In this document: positions 8,280-16,400 of the stretch, one piece after another
How the letters are laid out: each line of letters starts with the position of its first letter
How positions within the stretch are numbered: the first letter of the stretch is position 1
Assembly: GCA_016712445.1 (NCBI GenBank)
Contig: JADJRB010000001.1
Location: 1,550,001-1,614,000, forward strand
DNA: 64,000 bases
Direction of reading: 5' to 3'
Source: Acidobacteriota bacterium
GTDB taxonomy: Bacteria > Pseudomonadota > Alphaproteobacteria > Caulobacterales > Hyphomonadaceae
Translations under genes and position numbers: made by a program
Notes under the pieces: generated by a model
What the model was told of the DNA's origin: nothing
The model's input: the letters and a program-made list of their open reading frames with translations, nothing else
Database searches by the model: none

Positions 8280-8735
8280 TCAAAGCCTGGCGGCGAAGGC
8301 AGCGAGCGCGGCGCGCCATTGCTCCATCTGGCGCATCTGGGTCGCCGTGAGCGGGAAGCCGTGGCGGGCGACGTGGTCCTGCGGGATCGTGTCCCAGCCG
8401 CGATGGGTGACCGTGACGCGGGTCAGGCCGCCGGATGCCTCAAAGGTGACTTCGACCTGGGTGACCTGATCGGGCGCGAAGGAGGCGAGGCGCCACGAGA
8501 AGGCGAGGCGGGACGGGCGCTCCCAGGCTGTGACGCGGCCGATCTCGAAGACCTTGCCATTGGGCAGCGTCGTGATGAGGCGCGCCCTGTCTTCGAAGCT
8601 CAACTTGCCATCGCCGCGCGGGGTGATTGCGAAGAGTTCGCTCGGTTGCCACCAGAGGCCGATTTCATCCGTGAACGCATCGAACGCTTCGTCCGGCGTG
8701 GCCGGCACGCGCAGGGCGACGATGACCGCGCTCAC
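8280..8735 (-). CDS. SRPBCC (AHSA1/START-like) domain protein, GTG start
   Basis: 151 residues in the SRPBCC ligand-binding fold: VPATPDEAFDAFTDEIGLWW near the N-terminus, KVFEIGRVTAWERPSRLAFSW in the middle and TRVTVTHRGWDTIP followed by a long C-terminal helix. Proteins of this type bind hydrophobic ligands; those encoded with an ArsR regulator are common but rarely characterised. The GTG at 8735 overlaps the ArsR stop as GTGA, so translation is coupled and this start is well supported. Confidence 0.88.
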   Translation of the reverse strand: MSAVIVALRVPATPDEAFDAFTDEIGLWWQPSELFAITPRGDGKLSFEDRARLITTLPNGKVFEIGRVTAWERPSRLAFSWRLASFAPDQVTQVEVTFEASGGLTRVTVTHRGWDTIPQDHVARHGFPLTATQMRQMEQWRAALAAFAARL

Positions 8736-9067
8736 TTGCGCTTCTTCTCCATGTGGTCCTTGAAGGCGGTCAGCTGGGCCGCCCACATCTTCTCGGTCTC
8801 GGCGAGCCAGAGCTTCAGATCAGCCATGGCGCCCTCCTTCAGCGTGTAGATGCGCACACGGGCGTCGAACTCGGGATGCGTTTCCTCAACAAGGCCGCCT
8901 TGTTTGAGGATACGCAGGTGACGGCTCATCGCCGGCGCGGGCAGGCCAAGCGCGTCGGCGAGTTCGCCGGCGCGGCGAGGGGCGCGTCCCAGCAATTCGA
9001 TGGCGCGGCGCCGGTCGGGATCCGCAAGGGCGGTCAGCGTGGCATCAAGCCGGGCAGCGGCGCTCAC
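8732..9067 (-). CDS. ArsR/SmtB family winged-helix repressor, GTG start
   Basis: 111 residues with the ArsR wHTH: LTALADPDRRRAIELLGR, then the recognition region LADALGLPAPAMSRHLRILKQ and a beta wing (ARVRIYTLKEG). No metal-binding CVC or DxH site is visible, so it belongs with the SdpR-like, non-metal ArsR proteins. The GTG at 9067 overlaps the VOC stop as GTGA and its own stop overlaps the SRPBCC start the same way, giving a tightly coupled three-gene operon that this protein probably autoregulates. Confidence 0.9.
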   Translation of the reverse strand: MSAAARLDATLTALADPDRRRAIELLGRAPRRAGELADALGLPAPAMSRHLRILKQGGLVEETHPEFDARVRIYTLKEGAMADLKLWLAETEKMWAAQLTAFKDHMEKKRK

Positions 9068-9537
9068 AGGCGGGTCCGAGTGCGCAGGGAGCCGCCGGAC
9101 GCCTTGTCCCAATCGGCGGGCGCCATCTCGTTGACCGTTACGCCGAAGGTCCAGATGTGGCCTTCAGGGTCGCGGGCGCGGTAGGTGCGGTCGCCGTAGA
9201 ACTGCGTGTCGGGTTCCTGCAGGATTTCGGCGCCGGCCTTGCGCGCGGCTTCGCAGTGGGCGTCGATATCGTCGCCTTTTGCGAGCTGGACATGCACGGT
9301 CTGGGTATTCCTGAGACCGAGGTTTTTCGGGCTCTTGTGGTTTTCCGACCATTCGGAGCCGACCATGATGAAGCTGTCGCCGAAGGTCATTTCGGAATGC
9401 GCGATCCGGTCGTTCTCATCGAGGAGAACCATGAACGGCTCGAAACCGAAGGCTTCCTCCAGCCATTTGAAGGCAGCGTTCGGATCAACATAGCACAGCG
9501 CGCTGGCGAGGCCTTTGGGGCGGTAGTAATCAGCCAT
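9064..9537 (-). CDS. VOC (glyoxalase/bleomycin-resistance) family protein
   Basis: 157 residues with two beta-alpha-beta-beta-beta modules of the vicinal oxygen chelate fold: ASALCYVDPNAAFKWLEEAF and, after about residue 80, TVHVQLAKGDDIDAHCEAA through YRARDPEGHIWTFG. It resembles the PhnB/glyoxalase-like subgroup (YGDRTYRARDPEGHIW). The second of two close ATGs (9537) was chosen because AAGGA is 7 bases before it and too close to the first. It is the first gene of the VOC-ArsR-SRPBCC operon; its substrate is unknown. Confidence 0.88.
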   Translation of the reverse strand: MADYYRPKGLASALCYVDPNAAFKWLEEAFGFEPFMVLLDENDRIAHSEMTFGDSFIMVGSEWSENHKSPKNLGLRNTQTVHVQLAKGDDIDAHCEAARKAGAEILQEPDTQFYGDRTYRARDPEGHIWTFGVTVNEMAPADWDKASGGSLRTRTRL

Positions 9538-9581
9538 CTGCATATCCTTCCGGTTTGGAAGAATATTTCTACTTTTATAAA

Positions 9582-9591
9582 ACTAATTAGT
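9582..9591. promoter_or_regulatory. Candidate operator of the VOC-ArsR-SRPBCC operon
   Basis: ACTAATTAGT is a perfect 10-base palindrome in an AT-rich patch (about 9555-9595), 45 bases upstream of the operon start in an otherwise GC-rich region. It is placed where an ArsR autoregulator would bind. Binding is inferred. Confidence 0.35.
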
Positions 9592-9595
9592 CAAC

Positions 9596-9895
9596 TCAGA
9601 AAGCGTAGCGCGATCCACCGTAGCGGCGCAGGTCGCGCGCATAGCGGCTGCGGGCGTCCTGCATCCTGTCCTCGATGATCGACGGGATCAGAAAGATGTC
9701 GACGATCCACCAGACGAAGCCGACGAGAACGAAATAGCTGAGGATCTGCAGCACTGCCGTGAGCGGCTTGCCCAGATAGAAGCGGTGCGCCGAGATGCAG
9801 CCGAGGAAGAACCAGAGGAAATACGCGGCGCCAGCGCTCTTGCGCTCGTTGGCGACACGGCTTTCGATCAGGATCATGTCTTCAGTGGTGTACAT
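9596..9895 (-). CDS. TM2 domain membrane protein
   Basis: 99 residues. Two transmembrane segments form the TM2 domain: AYFLWFFLGCISAHRFYLGK, then a short linker and VLVGFVWWIVDIFLIPSIIE. The HRFYLGK and WWIVDIFLIP signatures are characteristic of the family, which is widespread in bacteria with no settled function. The C-terminal tail is arginine- and tyrosine-rich and probably cytoplasmic. It lies 58 bases upstream of the VOC start on the same strand, apparently in its own unit given the AT-rich gap between. Confidence 0.85.
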   Translation of the reverse strand: MYTTEDMILIESRVANERKSAGAAYFLWFFLGCISAHRFYLGKPLTAVLQILSYFVLVGFVWWIVDIFLIPSIIEDRMQDARSRYARDLRRYGGSRYAF

Positions 9896-10055
9896 CGTCG
9901 TCCCGTCTGGGCTCCCTTCGATTTATCGATAAACAGATAGTATGCCAGAGGCCCGACTCCAAGGACTTTTGTCAATTCCGGCGCATTTTCTTGCCAAGGG
10001 GCACGCTTCAGGCTTTGCTTTCTGGCAAAGGGCGAAAACGTCCGGAGGGGGCAGC

Positions 10056-10448
10056 ATGAAGTTTCGGATGGTTCGGCGAACGGCGGCGGAGGCAGCGATT
10101 GCCGTATTGGTGTTCGCAGCTTGCGCAACACCCGGAGCGGAGCAGGCGCAGGCGCCAAAGGGGTATGTGATCGCCGAGATCGCGGTCACCCATCCAGAGC
10201 CTTACGAGGCGTACAAGGCTGCTGTCGGCCCGATGGTCGCGGCCTTCGGCGGCAGGTATCTCGTTCGCGGGGGCCAGACGCAATCGCGTGAAGGCGCCGA
10301 ACCAGCCGGGCGCATCGTGGTGCTCGAATTTCCCAGCTTCGAAGCGGCGCAGGCGTTCAACGATTCGCCGGAATATGCGGCCATCGTTCATCTGCGGACG
10401 GACAATGCGGTTTCGCGGGTGATGATCGTCGAAGGCACGGGGCCCTGA
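10056..10448 (+). CDS. DUF1330 domain lipoprotein
   Basis: 130 residues from the ATG at 10056, with GGAGGGGG just upstream. The start RRTAAEAAIAVLVFAAC gives a lipoprotein signal with Cys22 as the likely lipidated residue. The mature part is a DUF1330 dimeric alpha-beta barrel: KGYVIAEIAVTHPEPYEAYK, then FGGRYLVRGG and RIVVLEFPSFEAAQAFNDSP. The stop overlaps the ATG of the Rieske oxygenase gene by one base (TGATG), so the two are coupled. Lipidation of a DUF1330 protein is uncommon in my experience. Confidence 0.82.
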   Translation: MKFRMVRRTAAEAAIAVLVFAACATPGAEQAQAPKGYVIAEIAVTHPEPYEAYKAAVGPMVAAFGGRYLVRGGQTQSREGAEPAGRIVVLEFPSFEAAQAFNDSPEYAAIVHLRTDNAVSRVMIVEGTGP

Positions 10449-11479
10449 TGCCGGGCGGGCCTGCCAGCGGACCGGTGCGCGCGCTCGACCCGTCGCTCTA
10501 CGGCAGACCGGAGATTTTCGCGCTGGAGCGCGCGCGGGTGTTCGCGAAGTCCTGGCGACTGATCGGGCATGAGAACATGCTGCCGCTGCCTAGCGACTAC
10601 GTGACAGACGAGATTGCCGGCCGTTCGGTGATGGCCGTCCGGGGCAAGGACGGCGTCGTGCGCGCCTTCCACAATGTGTGCCCTCATCGGGCCGGTCCGC
10701 TGGCGACCGATGCACAGGGGCGCTGCGACGGCGCAATCACCTGCCAGTATCATGGCTGGCGATTCACCTTTGAAGGGCGCCTGCAATCAGCACGGGATTT
10801 CGGCGCCGCTGAAGGATTTGATCCGCGGGATCACGGGCTCTCGGCCGTGCGGCTGGAGACCTGGCGTGGCTTCCTGTTCGTGACGCTGAGCGCTGATGCG
10901 CCGCCCGTTGGCGATGTCATGGCGCCGGTCGATGCATCGTGGACGGATGAAACGGTCCAGCCTTTCGCGCTCCGGCGGTCGCACACCATCCGGTGCGACT
11001 GGAAGGCTTATGTCGAGAACTATCTCGAAGGGTACCACGTGCCCCTGATCCATCCCGGCCTCGATGCGGAAATCGATTCCTCAAAGTACACGGTACACAT
11101 GGAAGGCGAGATCGCGGTGCACCGTGCGCCGCCGCGTGGGGGCGAAAATGTCTATTCCGGATATTGGGCCTGGGCCTGGCCGTGGCTGGGCATCAATGTC
11201 TATGAACACGGCGTGATGATGGAGCGGATTTCTCCGGTAGGCCCCGAAGAGACACGTCTGGACTATCTCTATTTCTTCGATCCGGGCCGGGGAAGGGAGC
11301 TGGCAAACATGCTGGCCCTCTCTGACGCGGTCACGGACGAAGACCTCAGGATGTGCGAGACGGTTCACCGCAACATCACCGGCGGCGTCTACAAGGCAGG
11401 GCCGTTGTCGCCGCGCCATGAAGGGGCGGTCGCCTGGTTCCAGGCGAGGCTGCGCCGTGACGCCGGATATCCGGCATGA
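10448..11479 (+). CDS. Rieske non-heme iron oxygenase, alpha subunit
   Basis: 343 residues. The Rieske [2Fe-2S] centre is complete: C78-x-H80 (CPHRAGP) and C99-x2-H102 (CQYHGW). The catalytic domain shows the mononuclear iron motif ENYLEGYHVPLIHPGLD with H197 and H202. Such enzymes hydroxylate or demethylate aromatic or quaternary-amine substrates with electrons from a separate reductase, which is not encoded nearby. The length and motif are close to the choline/carnitine monooxygenase and ring-hydroxylating groups; the substrate is not determinable. It is coupled to a lipoprotein upstream and an APC transporter downstream (ATGA overlap). Confidence 0.92.
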   Translation: MPGGPASGPVRALDPSLYGRPEIFALERARVFAKSWRLIGHENMLPLPSDYVTDEIAGRSVMAVRGKDGVVRAFHNVCPHRAGPLATDAQGRCDGAITCQYHGWRFTFEGRLQSARDFGAAEGFDPRDHGLSAVRLETWRGFLFVTLSADAPPVGDVMAPVDASWTDETVQPFALRRSHTIRCDWKAYVENYLEGYHVPLIHPGLDAEIDSSKYTVHMEGEIAVHRAPPRGGENVYSGYWAWAWPWLGINVYEHGVMMERISPVGPEETRLDYLYFFDPGRGRELANMLALSDAVTDEDLRMCETVHRNITGGVYKAGPLSPRHEGAVAWFQARLRRDAGYPA

Positions 11480-12699
11480 GCGGCGGGGCGAAGCAGATCG
11501 GCCCCGGCCTCGCGATGGCAATCGTTGCGGGCAACATGATCGGATCTGGCGTTTTCCTGTTGCCGGCGGTGCTGGCATCGGTCGGCTCCGCCAGCCTGAT
11601 CGCCTGGGGCGCGGCGGCGGTCGTTGCCATCGTGCTGGCCCTGGTGTTCGCTATGCTTGGCGGTTTGAGGGATGGGACGGAATCGCTCACCGAATATCCG
11701 GGTACGGCCTTTCATCCCGCGTTCGGTTTCGTGGCCTGGGCGGCGTATTGGGCGAGCTGCTTCGTGGGCATTGTGGGTATCGCCGTCGTGGCCGTCGGCT
11801 ACGGTGCGGCCATCTTCGGCATCAAGCTTGACGCCATCCCGCGCCTTGTCGCGATCCTCGCGCTGCTCTGGGCTCTCGTCGGTTGCGCGCTGATCGGGCC
11901 ACGCTTCGTCGGACGCCTCTCGTCCGCGACGCTGGTGCTCGGCCTCGCGCCGATCCTCGCGGCCATCGTCATAGGCTTTTCGGGTTTCGACGGGGAAACG
12001 TTCGCTGCGTCCTGGAATGTTTCCGGCGCGCCGCTGGGCACGGCCCTGCCGCCGACGCTGATCTCGATCTTCTGGGCGTTCCTCGGGCTGGAGAGCGCGA
12101 ACGCGATCGCTGGCCGGGTCCGGCATCCGAAGCGCAATATCGCCATCGCCGCTGCGGGCGGCGTGGCGCTGGCCGCTGTCGTTTACGCGCTGGCCACGAC
12201 GGCCCTGTTCGGGCTGATGCCTGCACAACAGCTCGCAGCTTCTACCGCGCCGTTTGCAGATGTCATCGGCTCCGTTGCGGGTCCAGTGGCCGGTGTGCTG
12301 GTCGCGTTTGCGGCGTTCGCGCGGACCGTGGGTTGCACGGCCAGCTGGATCCTGGTGGCAGGGGAAACCGGACAGGCCGGCGGGCGCCGCGGCTTCCTGC
12401 CAAAGCAGGTTTCCAGTTCGGGGGCCGGGTCGGCGCCGGTGCGGGATGTCCTGTTGATGGGCGTCTTGATGAGCCTTGTCGCGCTGCTCACCGTCTCACC
12501 CGACCTTGTGAAGCAGTTCCGTCTGATTTCGGATTTCACCGTCTACCTGACCCTGCTGGTCTATGTGCTGTGCGCGCTGGCGCTCGTGAAGTTTTCATCC
12601 GCGATTCCGATTGCTCGGCTCAAGTGGACGGCGCGCGCACTCGGTCTGTCCGGCGCCGCAGCGGCGGCATGGGTCGCCTACGCGGCCATGACTGCTTAG
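11476..12699 (+). CDS. APC superfamily amino acid permease/antiporter
   Basis: 407 residues with about twelve hydrophobic helices. The N-terminal helix carries the APC signature MAIVAGNMIGSGVFLLPAVL, closest in look to the AdiC/basic amino acid-polyamine antiporter group, and IFWAFLGLESANAIAGRV is the usual helix-6 motif. It would move an amino acid or amine across the inner membrane. Its ATG overlaps the Rieske oxygenase stop (ATGA), suggesting that it supplies or exchanges that enzyme's substrate; this is inference from operon structure. Confidence 0.88.
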   Translation: MSGGAKQIGPGLAMAIVAGNMIGSGVFLLPAVLASVGSASLIAWGAAAVVAIVLALVFAMLGGLRDGTESLTEYPGTAFHPAFGFVAWAAYWASCFVGIVGIAVVAVGYGAAIFGIKLDAIPRLVAILALLWALVGCALIGPRFVGRLSSATLVLGLAPILAAIVIGFSGFDGETFAASWNVSGAPLGTALPPTLISIFWAFLGLESANAIAGRVRHPKRNIAIAAAGGVALAAVVYALATTALFGLMPAQQLAASTAPFADVIGSVAGPVAGVLVAFAAFARTVGCTASWILVAGETGQAGGRRGFLPKQVSSSGAGSAPVRDVLLMGVLMSLVALLTVSPDLVKQFRLISDFTVYLTLLVYVLCALALVKFSSAIPIARLKWTARALGLSGAAAAAWVAYAAMTA

Positions 12700-12711
12700 C
12701 GCCAAGACAAA

Positions 12712-12735
12712 CGGCGGGAGCATATGCTCCCGCCG
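12712..12735. terminator. 24-base perfect palindrome between convergent genes, likely bidirectional terminator
   Basis: CGGCGGGAGCAT followed directly by its exact reverse complement. It folds into a stem of about ten GC-rich pairs with a four-base loop, 13 bases after the APC stop and 26 bases after the end of the PRC-barrel gene read from the other side. The minus-strand continuation is moderately T-rich (TTGTCTT); the plus side has no T tract. Confidence 0.6.
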
Positions 12736-12760
12736 CCTGCTTCCCATCCGTGGGCCGGCA

Positions 12761-13126
12761 TTACTGCCAGTACGGCTGGACCTTGTAATAGCTGTAGGTG
12801 CTGTCGCGGGTGGCGTGGCCATCGTTGCGCGTCAGCTCTTCGATCGCATCGGCCGGTGCAGCTTTCAGCTGTTCCTTCGTGTACGGCACAACATAGCCGT
12901 CCTTTTCCTTGCTGTAGTCGAGCGCCGACCACGGGACGGGGTGATATTTCTCACCCATGCCGAGGAAGCCGCCGAAACCGACGACGGCGAACATCACGGA
13001 GTTGTCGAGTTTGTCGAGCACAACGTCTTCGACCTTGCCGATCTTGTCGCCGGCCTGGTTGTAGACGCTGGTGCCCAGCGCACGGCTGGCGCGGATGGCG
13101 GTGGTATGGCCTGAGGGGGTAGGCAT
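12761..13126 (-). CDS. PRC-barrel domain protein
   Basis: 121 residues from the ATG at 13126, with GGAG about 9 bases upstream. The PRC-barrel core is clear: RALGTSVYNQAGDKIGKVEDVVLDK, then FAVVGFGGFLGMGEKYHPVPWSAL. No signal peptide or membrane segment, so cytoplasmic. Stand-alone PRC-barrel proteins of this look are common in alphaproteobacteria and often stress-associated; a specific role is unknown. It converges on the APC gene across a palindromic terminator. Confidence 0.87.
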   Translation of the reverse strand: MPTPSGHTTAIRASRALGTSVYNQAGDKIGKVEDVVLDKLDNSVMFAVVGFGGFLGMGEKYHPVPWSALDYSKEKDGYVVPYTKEQLKAAPADAIEELTRNDGHATRDSTYSYYKVQPYWQ

Positions 13127-13263
13127 GGCTTTACGCTCCATTGCTTGGTTGAACATGCCTCAACAACGGGGTGGGGCACCGAGAGTTCCGGTTAATTTGC
13201 CCTCATGCAGCGGCGTCACGCGGAGCTTTCCATCGGCTGGCCGGCCTGCTAACGGGCACGCCC

Positions 13264-14121
13264 ATGTACCAGATCACCGCCAAAGGCCCGCGCGGGCCAA
13301 TCGAGATTGCCTGGAACGCGCTCGCCTGGGCCGACCCCTCGCCGGCAGGCGCGGTTGATTGCAAGGAAGACGGTCGCACGGCCTGGCGGCTCGATGCGTT
13401 CGCAGAGTCGCAGGAAGACGCCGATGAATGCGTTGCGATCATTCACGAAGCCGCGCCGGAGCTGACCGCGCGCATCGAGGAGATTGTCGAGCGCGACTGG
13501 GTGACCCTGTCACTGGAAGGCCTGCCGCCGGTGAATGCCGGCCGCTTTGTCGTGGTTGGCAGCCATGCGCTGGCCGGCGTTGCGCCCGGCAAGACGCCGG
13601 TCCTGATCGAAGCGGGCCCGGCGTTCGGCACGGGGCACCACGGTACGACACTTGGCTGCCTGCTGGCGCTTGCCGACGTGCGCAGCCGGCGGAAGGTCGG
13701 CCGGGTGCTTGACCTCGGCACGGGCAGCGGTGTGCTGGCGATCGCGGCGCTGAAGGTGGGCGCGGAATTGGCCCACGGCACGGACATTGACCGGGACTCG
13801 GTGTTTGTGGCGCGGGAGAACGCGCGCAAGAACAATGTCTCGCGGTTCTTCTGCCATCATGTGCGCGGCGCCAATGCGCCGGCCATCCGTCAGGCAGGGC
13901 CCTACGACACCGTCTTTGCAAACATCCTGATGAAGCCGCTGATCGGGCTGGCGCCGGAAATCGAACGGCTCTCGGCGCCGGGCGCGGCGATCATCCTGTC
14001 AGGGCTTCTTCACCATCAGGCTGCCCCGGTTCGCGCGGCATACGAGGGACATGGGCTGCTGTTCCAGCGCAAGATCAAGCGCGACGGCTGGTCGACCCTG
14101 GTCTTCCGCAAGGCGGACTGA
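13264..14121 (+). CDS. prmA: Ribosomal protein L11 methyltransferase
   Basis: Trimethylates lysines and the N-terminus of ribosomal protein L11 using S-adenosylmethionine. 285 residues from the ATG at 13264 (an upstream GTG/ATG extension looks non-coding). The N-terminal domain is followed by the SAM site VLDLGTGSGVLAIAALKVG, the acidic motif GTDIDRDSVFVARENA, and the ANILMKPL motif, which is the family's NxLxxPL substrate-side signature. It is monocistronic; downstream is a GC-rich dyad. Confidence 0.92.
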   Translation: MYQITAKGPRGPIEIAWNALAWADPSPAGAVDCKEDGRTAWRLDAFAESQEDADECVAIIHEAAPELTARIEEIVERDWVTLSLEGLPPVNAGRFVVVGSHALAGVAPGKTPVLIEAGPAFGTGHHGTTLGCLLALADVRSRRKVGRVLDLGTGSGVLAIAALKVGAELAHGTDIDRDSVFVARENARKNNVSRFFCHHVRGANAPAIRQAGPYDTVFANILMKPLIGLAPEIERLSAPGAAIILSGLLHHQAAPVRAAYEGHGLLFQRKIKRDGWSTLVFRKAD

Positions 14122-14143
14122 GCGGCAATTCCGGGAGAGATGA

Positions 14144-14186
14144 CCCTCCCCGCCGCATCCCTGGAGGAGGGATGGGCGGCGAGGGA
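14144..14186. repeat. Imperfect hairpin downstream of prmA
   Basis: A left arm CCCTCCCCGCCGCATCCCT (14144-14162) pairs with AGGGATGGGCGGCGAGGGA (14168-14186) around a 5-base GGAGG loop, with a few mismatches. It begins 22 bases after the prmA stop and could be a terminator or a small interspersed dyad element; no T tract follows. No second copy was noticed in the window. Confidence 0.4.
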
Positions 14187-14244
14187 GTCGCAGGCTGGCG
14201 CTGGATGGGAGGGGACGCGCGCGGACTGCGAAGGGGAGCGGCGC

Positions 14245-14421
14245 CTAGCGGACGGCGCGGCGCGCGAGGCGCGTCTGGCGGCGGGCGACGAGGTTCAGGC
14301 GCGCCGGTTCGAAGGCGTCGTCCTCCCGGCGGGCCGGCACCAGTTCGTTGACCGGCTGTGGGCGCAGGATCTCTGCAGCCGTCACTTCACGGGCGGGGCG
14401 GATGTTGAAGTCGAATTTCAT
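14245..14421 (-). CDS. Possible small basic protein, 58 aa
   Basis: ATG at 14421 with AAAGAG 7 bases upstream; the protein MKFDFNIRPAREVTAAEILR continues into an arginine-rich tail (12 Arg in the last 35 residues). It fills most of the longest gap in the window, and the surrounding AT-rich stretch (14422-14545) would serve as its promoter. No family was recognised. The RBS lies inside GTTAAC-N6-TTTAC, close to a CtrA half-site pair. The alternative is non-coding sequence. Confidence 0.4.
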   Translation of the reverse strand: MKFDFNIRPAREVTAAEILRPQPVNELVPARREDDAFEPARLNLVARRQTRLARRAVR

Positions 14422-14588
14422 TGTTAACTCTTTGTTTACCTTGAATTGTTGCAGCGCAACATTGTTCCGTAGGCGGCCTATATAGGAAGCAAGATAAACA
14501 AAACAGTATGGCAACATGGAATTTGCCATGAAAGATTGCATAGCTCACTTGCTAGGCGGCAGACGCGGGCCGCGTTAAGACGGACACC

Positions 14589-16400
14589 ATGAGACAGACA
14601 TTCGACATCAAGGGCGGTCCGCAAGACGGCCGCGCCCACCTTCCGCTTCTTCGCCGTGAACTCGAAGCACAGGGCCTCGATGGCCTCTACGTGCCGCACG
14701 ACGACGAGTACCAGAACGAATACCTGCCGGACGCCAACGAGCGCCTTGCCTGGGCGACCGGGTTCACCGGATCGTTCGGCTCGGCTTTCGTTTTCACGGA
14801 CAAGGCCGTGCTGTTCGCCGATGGTCGCTACACCCTTCAGGCCGCAGACCAGACCGATCCGGCGTTGGTCGAGGTGCAGGGCATCCCCGATCCGGGCGCA
14901 TTCGGCTGGCTGGCGATGCAATCTCTAAAGGGCAAGAAGGTCGGCTACGATCCGCGCCTGATGAGCCCCAACGATGTGGCCGCGCTCAGCACTGCGGCAA
15001 AGAAGGCTGGCTGCGAACTGGTTGCCGTTGCCGAAAACCCGATCGACAAGGCCTGGAAAGGCCGCCCGCCCCAGCCGATGGCGAAGGTTGTTGCGCATGC
15101 GGTCAAACATGCCGGCGCGGCCCACACCGACAAGCTGGAAGCAGTAGGTGCGCAACTCGCCCGCGACGGCGCCGACGCGGCCGTACTGACATCGCCCGCT
15201 TCGATTGCCTGGGCGTTCAACATTCGCGGCGGCGATGTCAGCTGCACGCCGCTTCCGCTGGGCCGCGCCATCCTGCGGGCTGACGGGTCGGCCGAACTCT
15301 TCATCGACGAACCCAAGACCGACGCGGTGCTTCGCCGGCATCTCGGAAACACGGTCACGCTTCGGCCCCTGTCTAAGCTCGAAGAAGGGCTTGCTGCGCT
15401 TTCCGGCAAGACGGTCAGCCTCGATCCGGATGTCGCTTCGGCCTGGTTCTTCGACCAGCTGGGCGCCGCCGGTGCGAAAGTGCTGCGCCAGCGCGATCCG
15501 GTCTCGCTGCCGCGCGCCTGCAAGAATGCGGCGGAGATCAAAGGCACGACCGCCGCGCACGCGCGCGACGGTGTCGCCCTCACCCGGTTCCTGCACTGGC
15601 TCGATACCGAGGCGCAGAGCGGCGAGGTCACTGAAATCCAGACCGTCGAGGTGCTCGAGGGTTTCCGCGAAGACCTCGGGTCGATGGCCGACCTTTCGTT
15701 TCCGTCGATTTCGGGCGCGGGTCCGAACGGCGCGCTGCCGCACTACCGCGTATCGACCGCCTCGAACCGCAAGCTCGCGCGCGGTTCGCTGTTCCTGATA
15801 GATAGCGGCGGGCAGTATCTGGACGGTACGACTGACGTGACCCGCACGGTTCCGATCGGTCAGCCCACGGAGGACATGATCAAGCACTACACCCTGGTGC
15901 TGAAGGGACATATTGCGCTTGCCACCGTGCGCTTCCCGGCCGGCACGACGGGGACGCATCTTGATGTCCTCGCGCGCCATGCGCTCTGGCAGGCTGGCCT
16001 CGACTACCAGCACGGCACGGGGCACGGCGTCGGGGTGTATCTCGGCGTGCATGAAGGCCCGCACCGCATCGCGAAGCCCTGGAACGCCACTCCGCTGATG
16101 CCCGGCATGATCGTCTCGAATGAGCCGGGCTTCTACAAGGCGGGCGAATACGGCATCCGGATCGAGAACCTGCAATACGTGACGCCTGCGGAGGAAATCC
16201 CGGGCGGCGAGATCCCGATGCTGGGCTTCGAATGCCTGACCTTCGCGCCGCTGGCGCGCAGGCTCATCGATGTGAAGCTGCTGACCAAGGACGAGCGCAA
16301 GTACGTCAACGACTATCATAAGCGCGTCTGGAAACTGCTGAACCGCAAGCTCGACGGCGAAGTGAAAGACTGGCTGAAGGCCGCGACGGCGCGGATCTAG
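14589..16400 (+). CDS. Aminopeptidase P family (M24B) metallopeptidase
   Basis: 603 residues, the long form of Xaa-Pro aminopeptidase that removes N-terminal residues preceding proline. Two non-catalytic creatinase-like N-terminal domains precede the pita-bread catalytic domain. Its five metal ligands can be assigned: two Asp in DSGGQYLDGTTDVTRT, His in HGTGHGVGVYLGVHEGPH, Glu in SNEPGFYKAGEYGIRIEN and the second Glu at the end of that block. A C-terminal helical domain (TKDERKYVNDYHKRVWKLL) is typical of the long subgroup. No signal peptide, so cytoplasmic. It converges on an SDR gene with a 4-base overlap. Confidence 0.93.
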   Translation: MRQTFDIKGGPQDGRAHLPLLRRELEAQGLDGLYVPHDDEYQNEYLPDANERLAWATGFTGSFGSAFVFTDKAVLFADGRYTLQAADQTDPALVEVQGIPDPGAFGWLAMQSLKGKKVGYDPRLMSPNDVAALSTAAKKAGCELVAVAENPIDKAWKGRPPQPMAKVVAHAVKHAGAAHTDKLEAVGAQLARDGADAAVLTSPASIAWAFNIRGGDVSCTPLPLGRAILRADGSAELFIDEPKTDAVLRRHLGNTVTLRPLSKLEEGLAALSGKTVSLDPDVASAWFFDQLGAAGAKVLRQRDPVSLPRACKNAAEIKGTTAAHARDGVALTRFLHWLDTEAQSGEVTEIQTVEVLEGFREDLGSMADLSFPSISGAGPNGALPHYRVSTASNRKLARGSLFLIDSGGQYLDGTTDVTRTVPIGQPTEDMIKHYTLVLKGHIALATVRFPAGTTGTHLDVLARHALWQAGLDYQHGTGHGVGVYLGVHEGPHRIAKPWNATPLMPGMIVSNEPGFYKAGEYGIRIENLQYVTPAEEIPGGEIPMLGFECLTFAPLARRLIDVKLLTKDERKYVNDYHKRVWKLLNRKLDGEVKDWLKAATARI

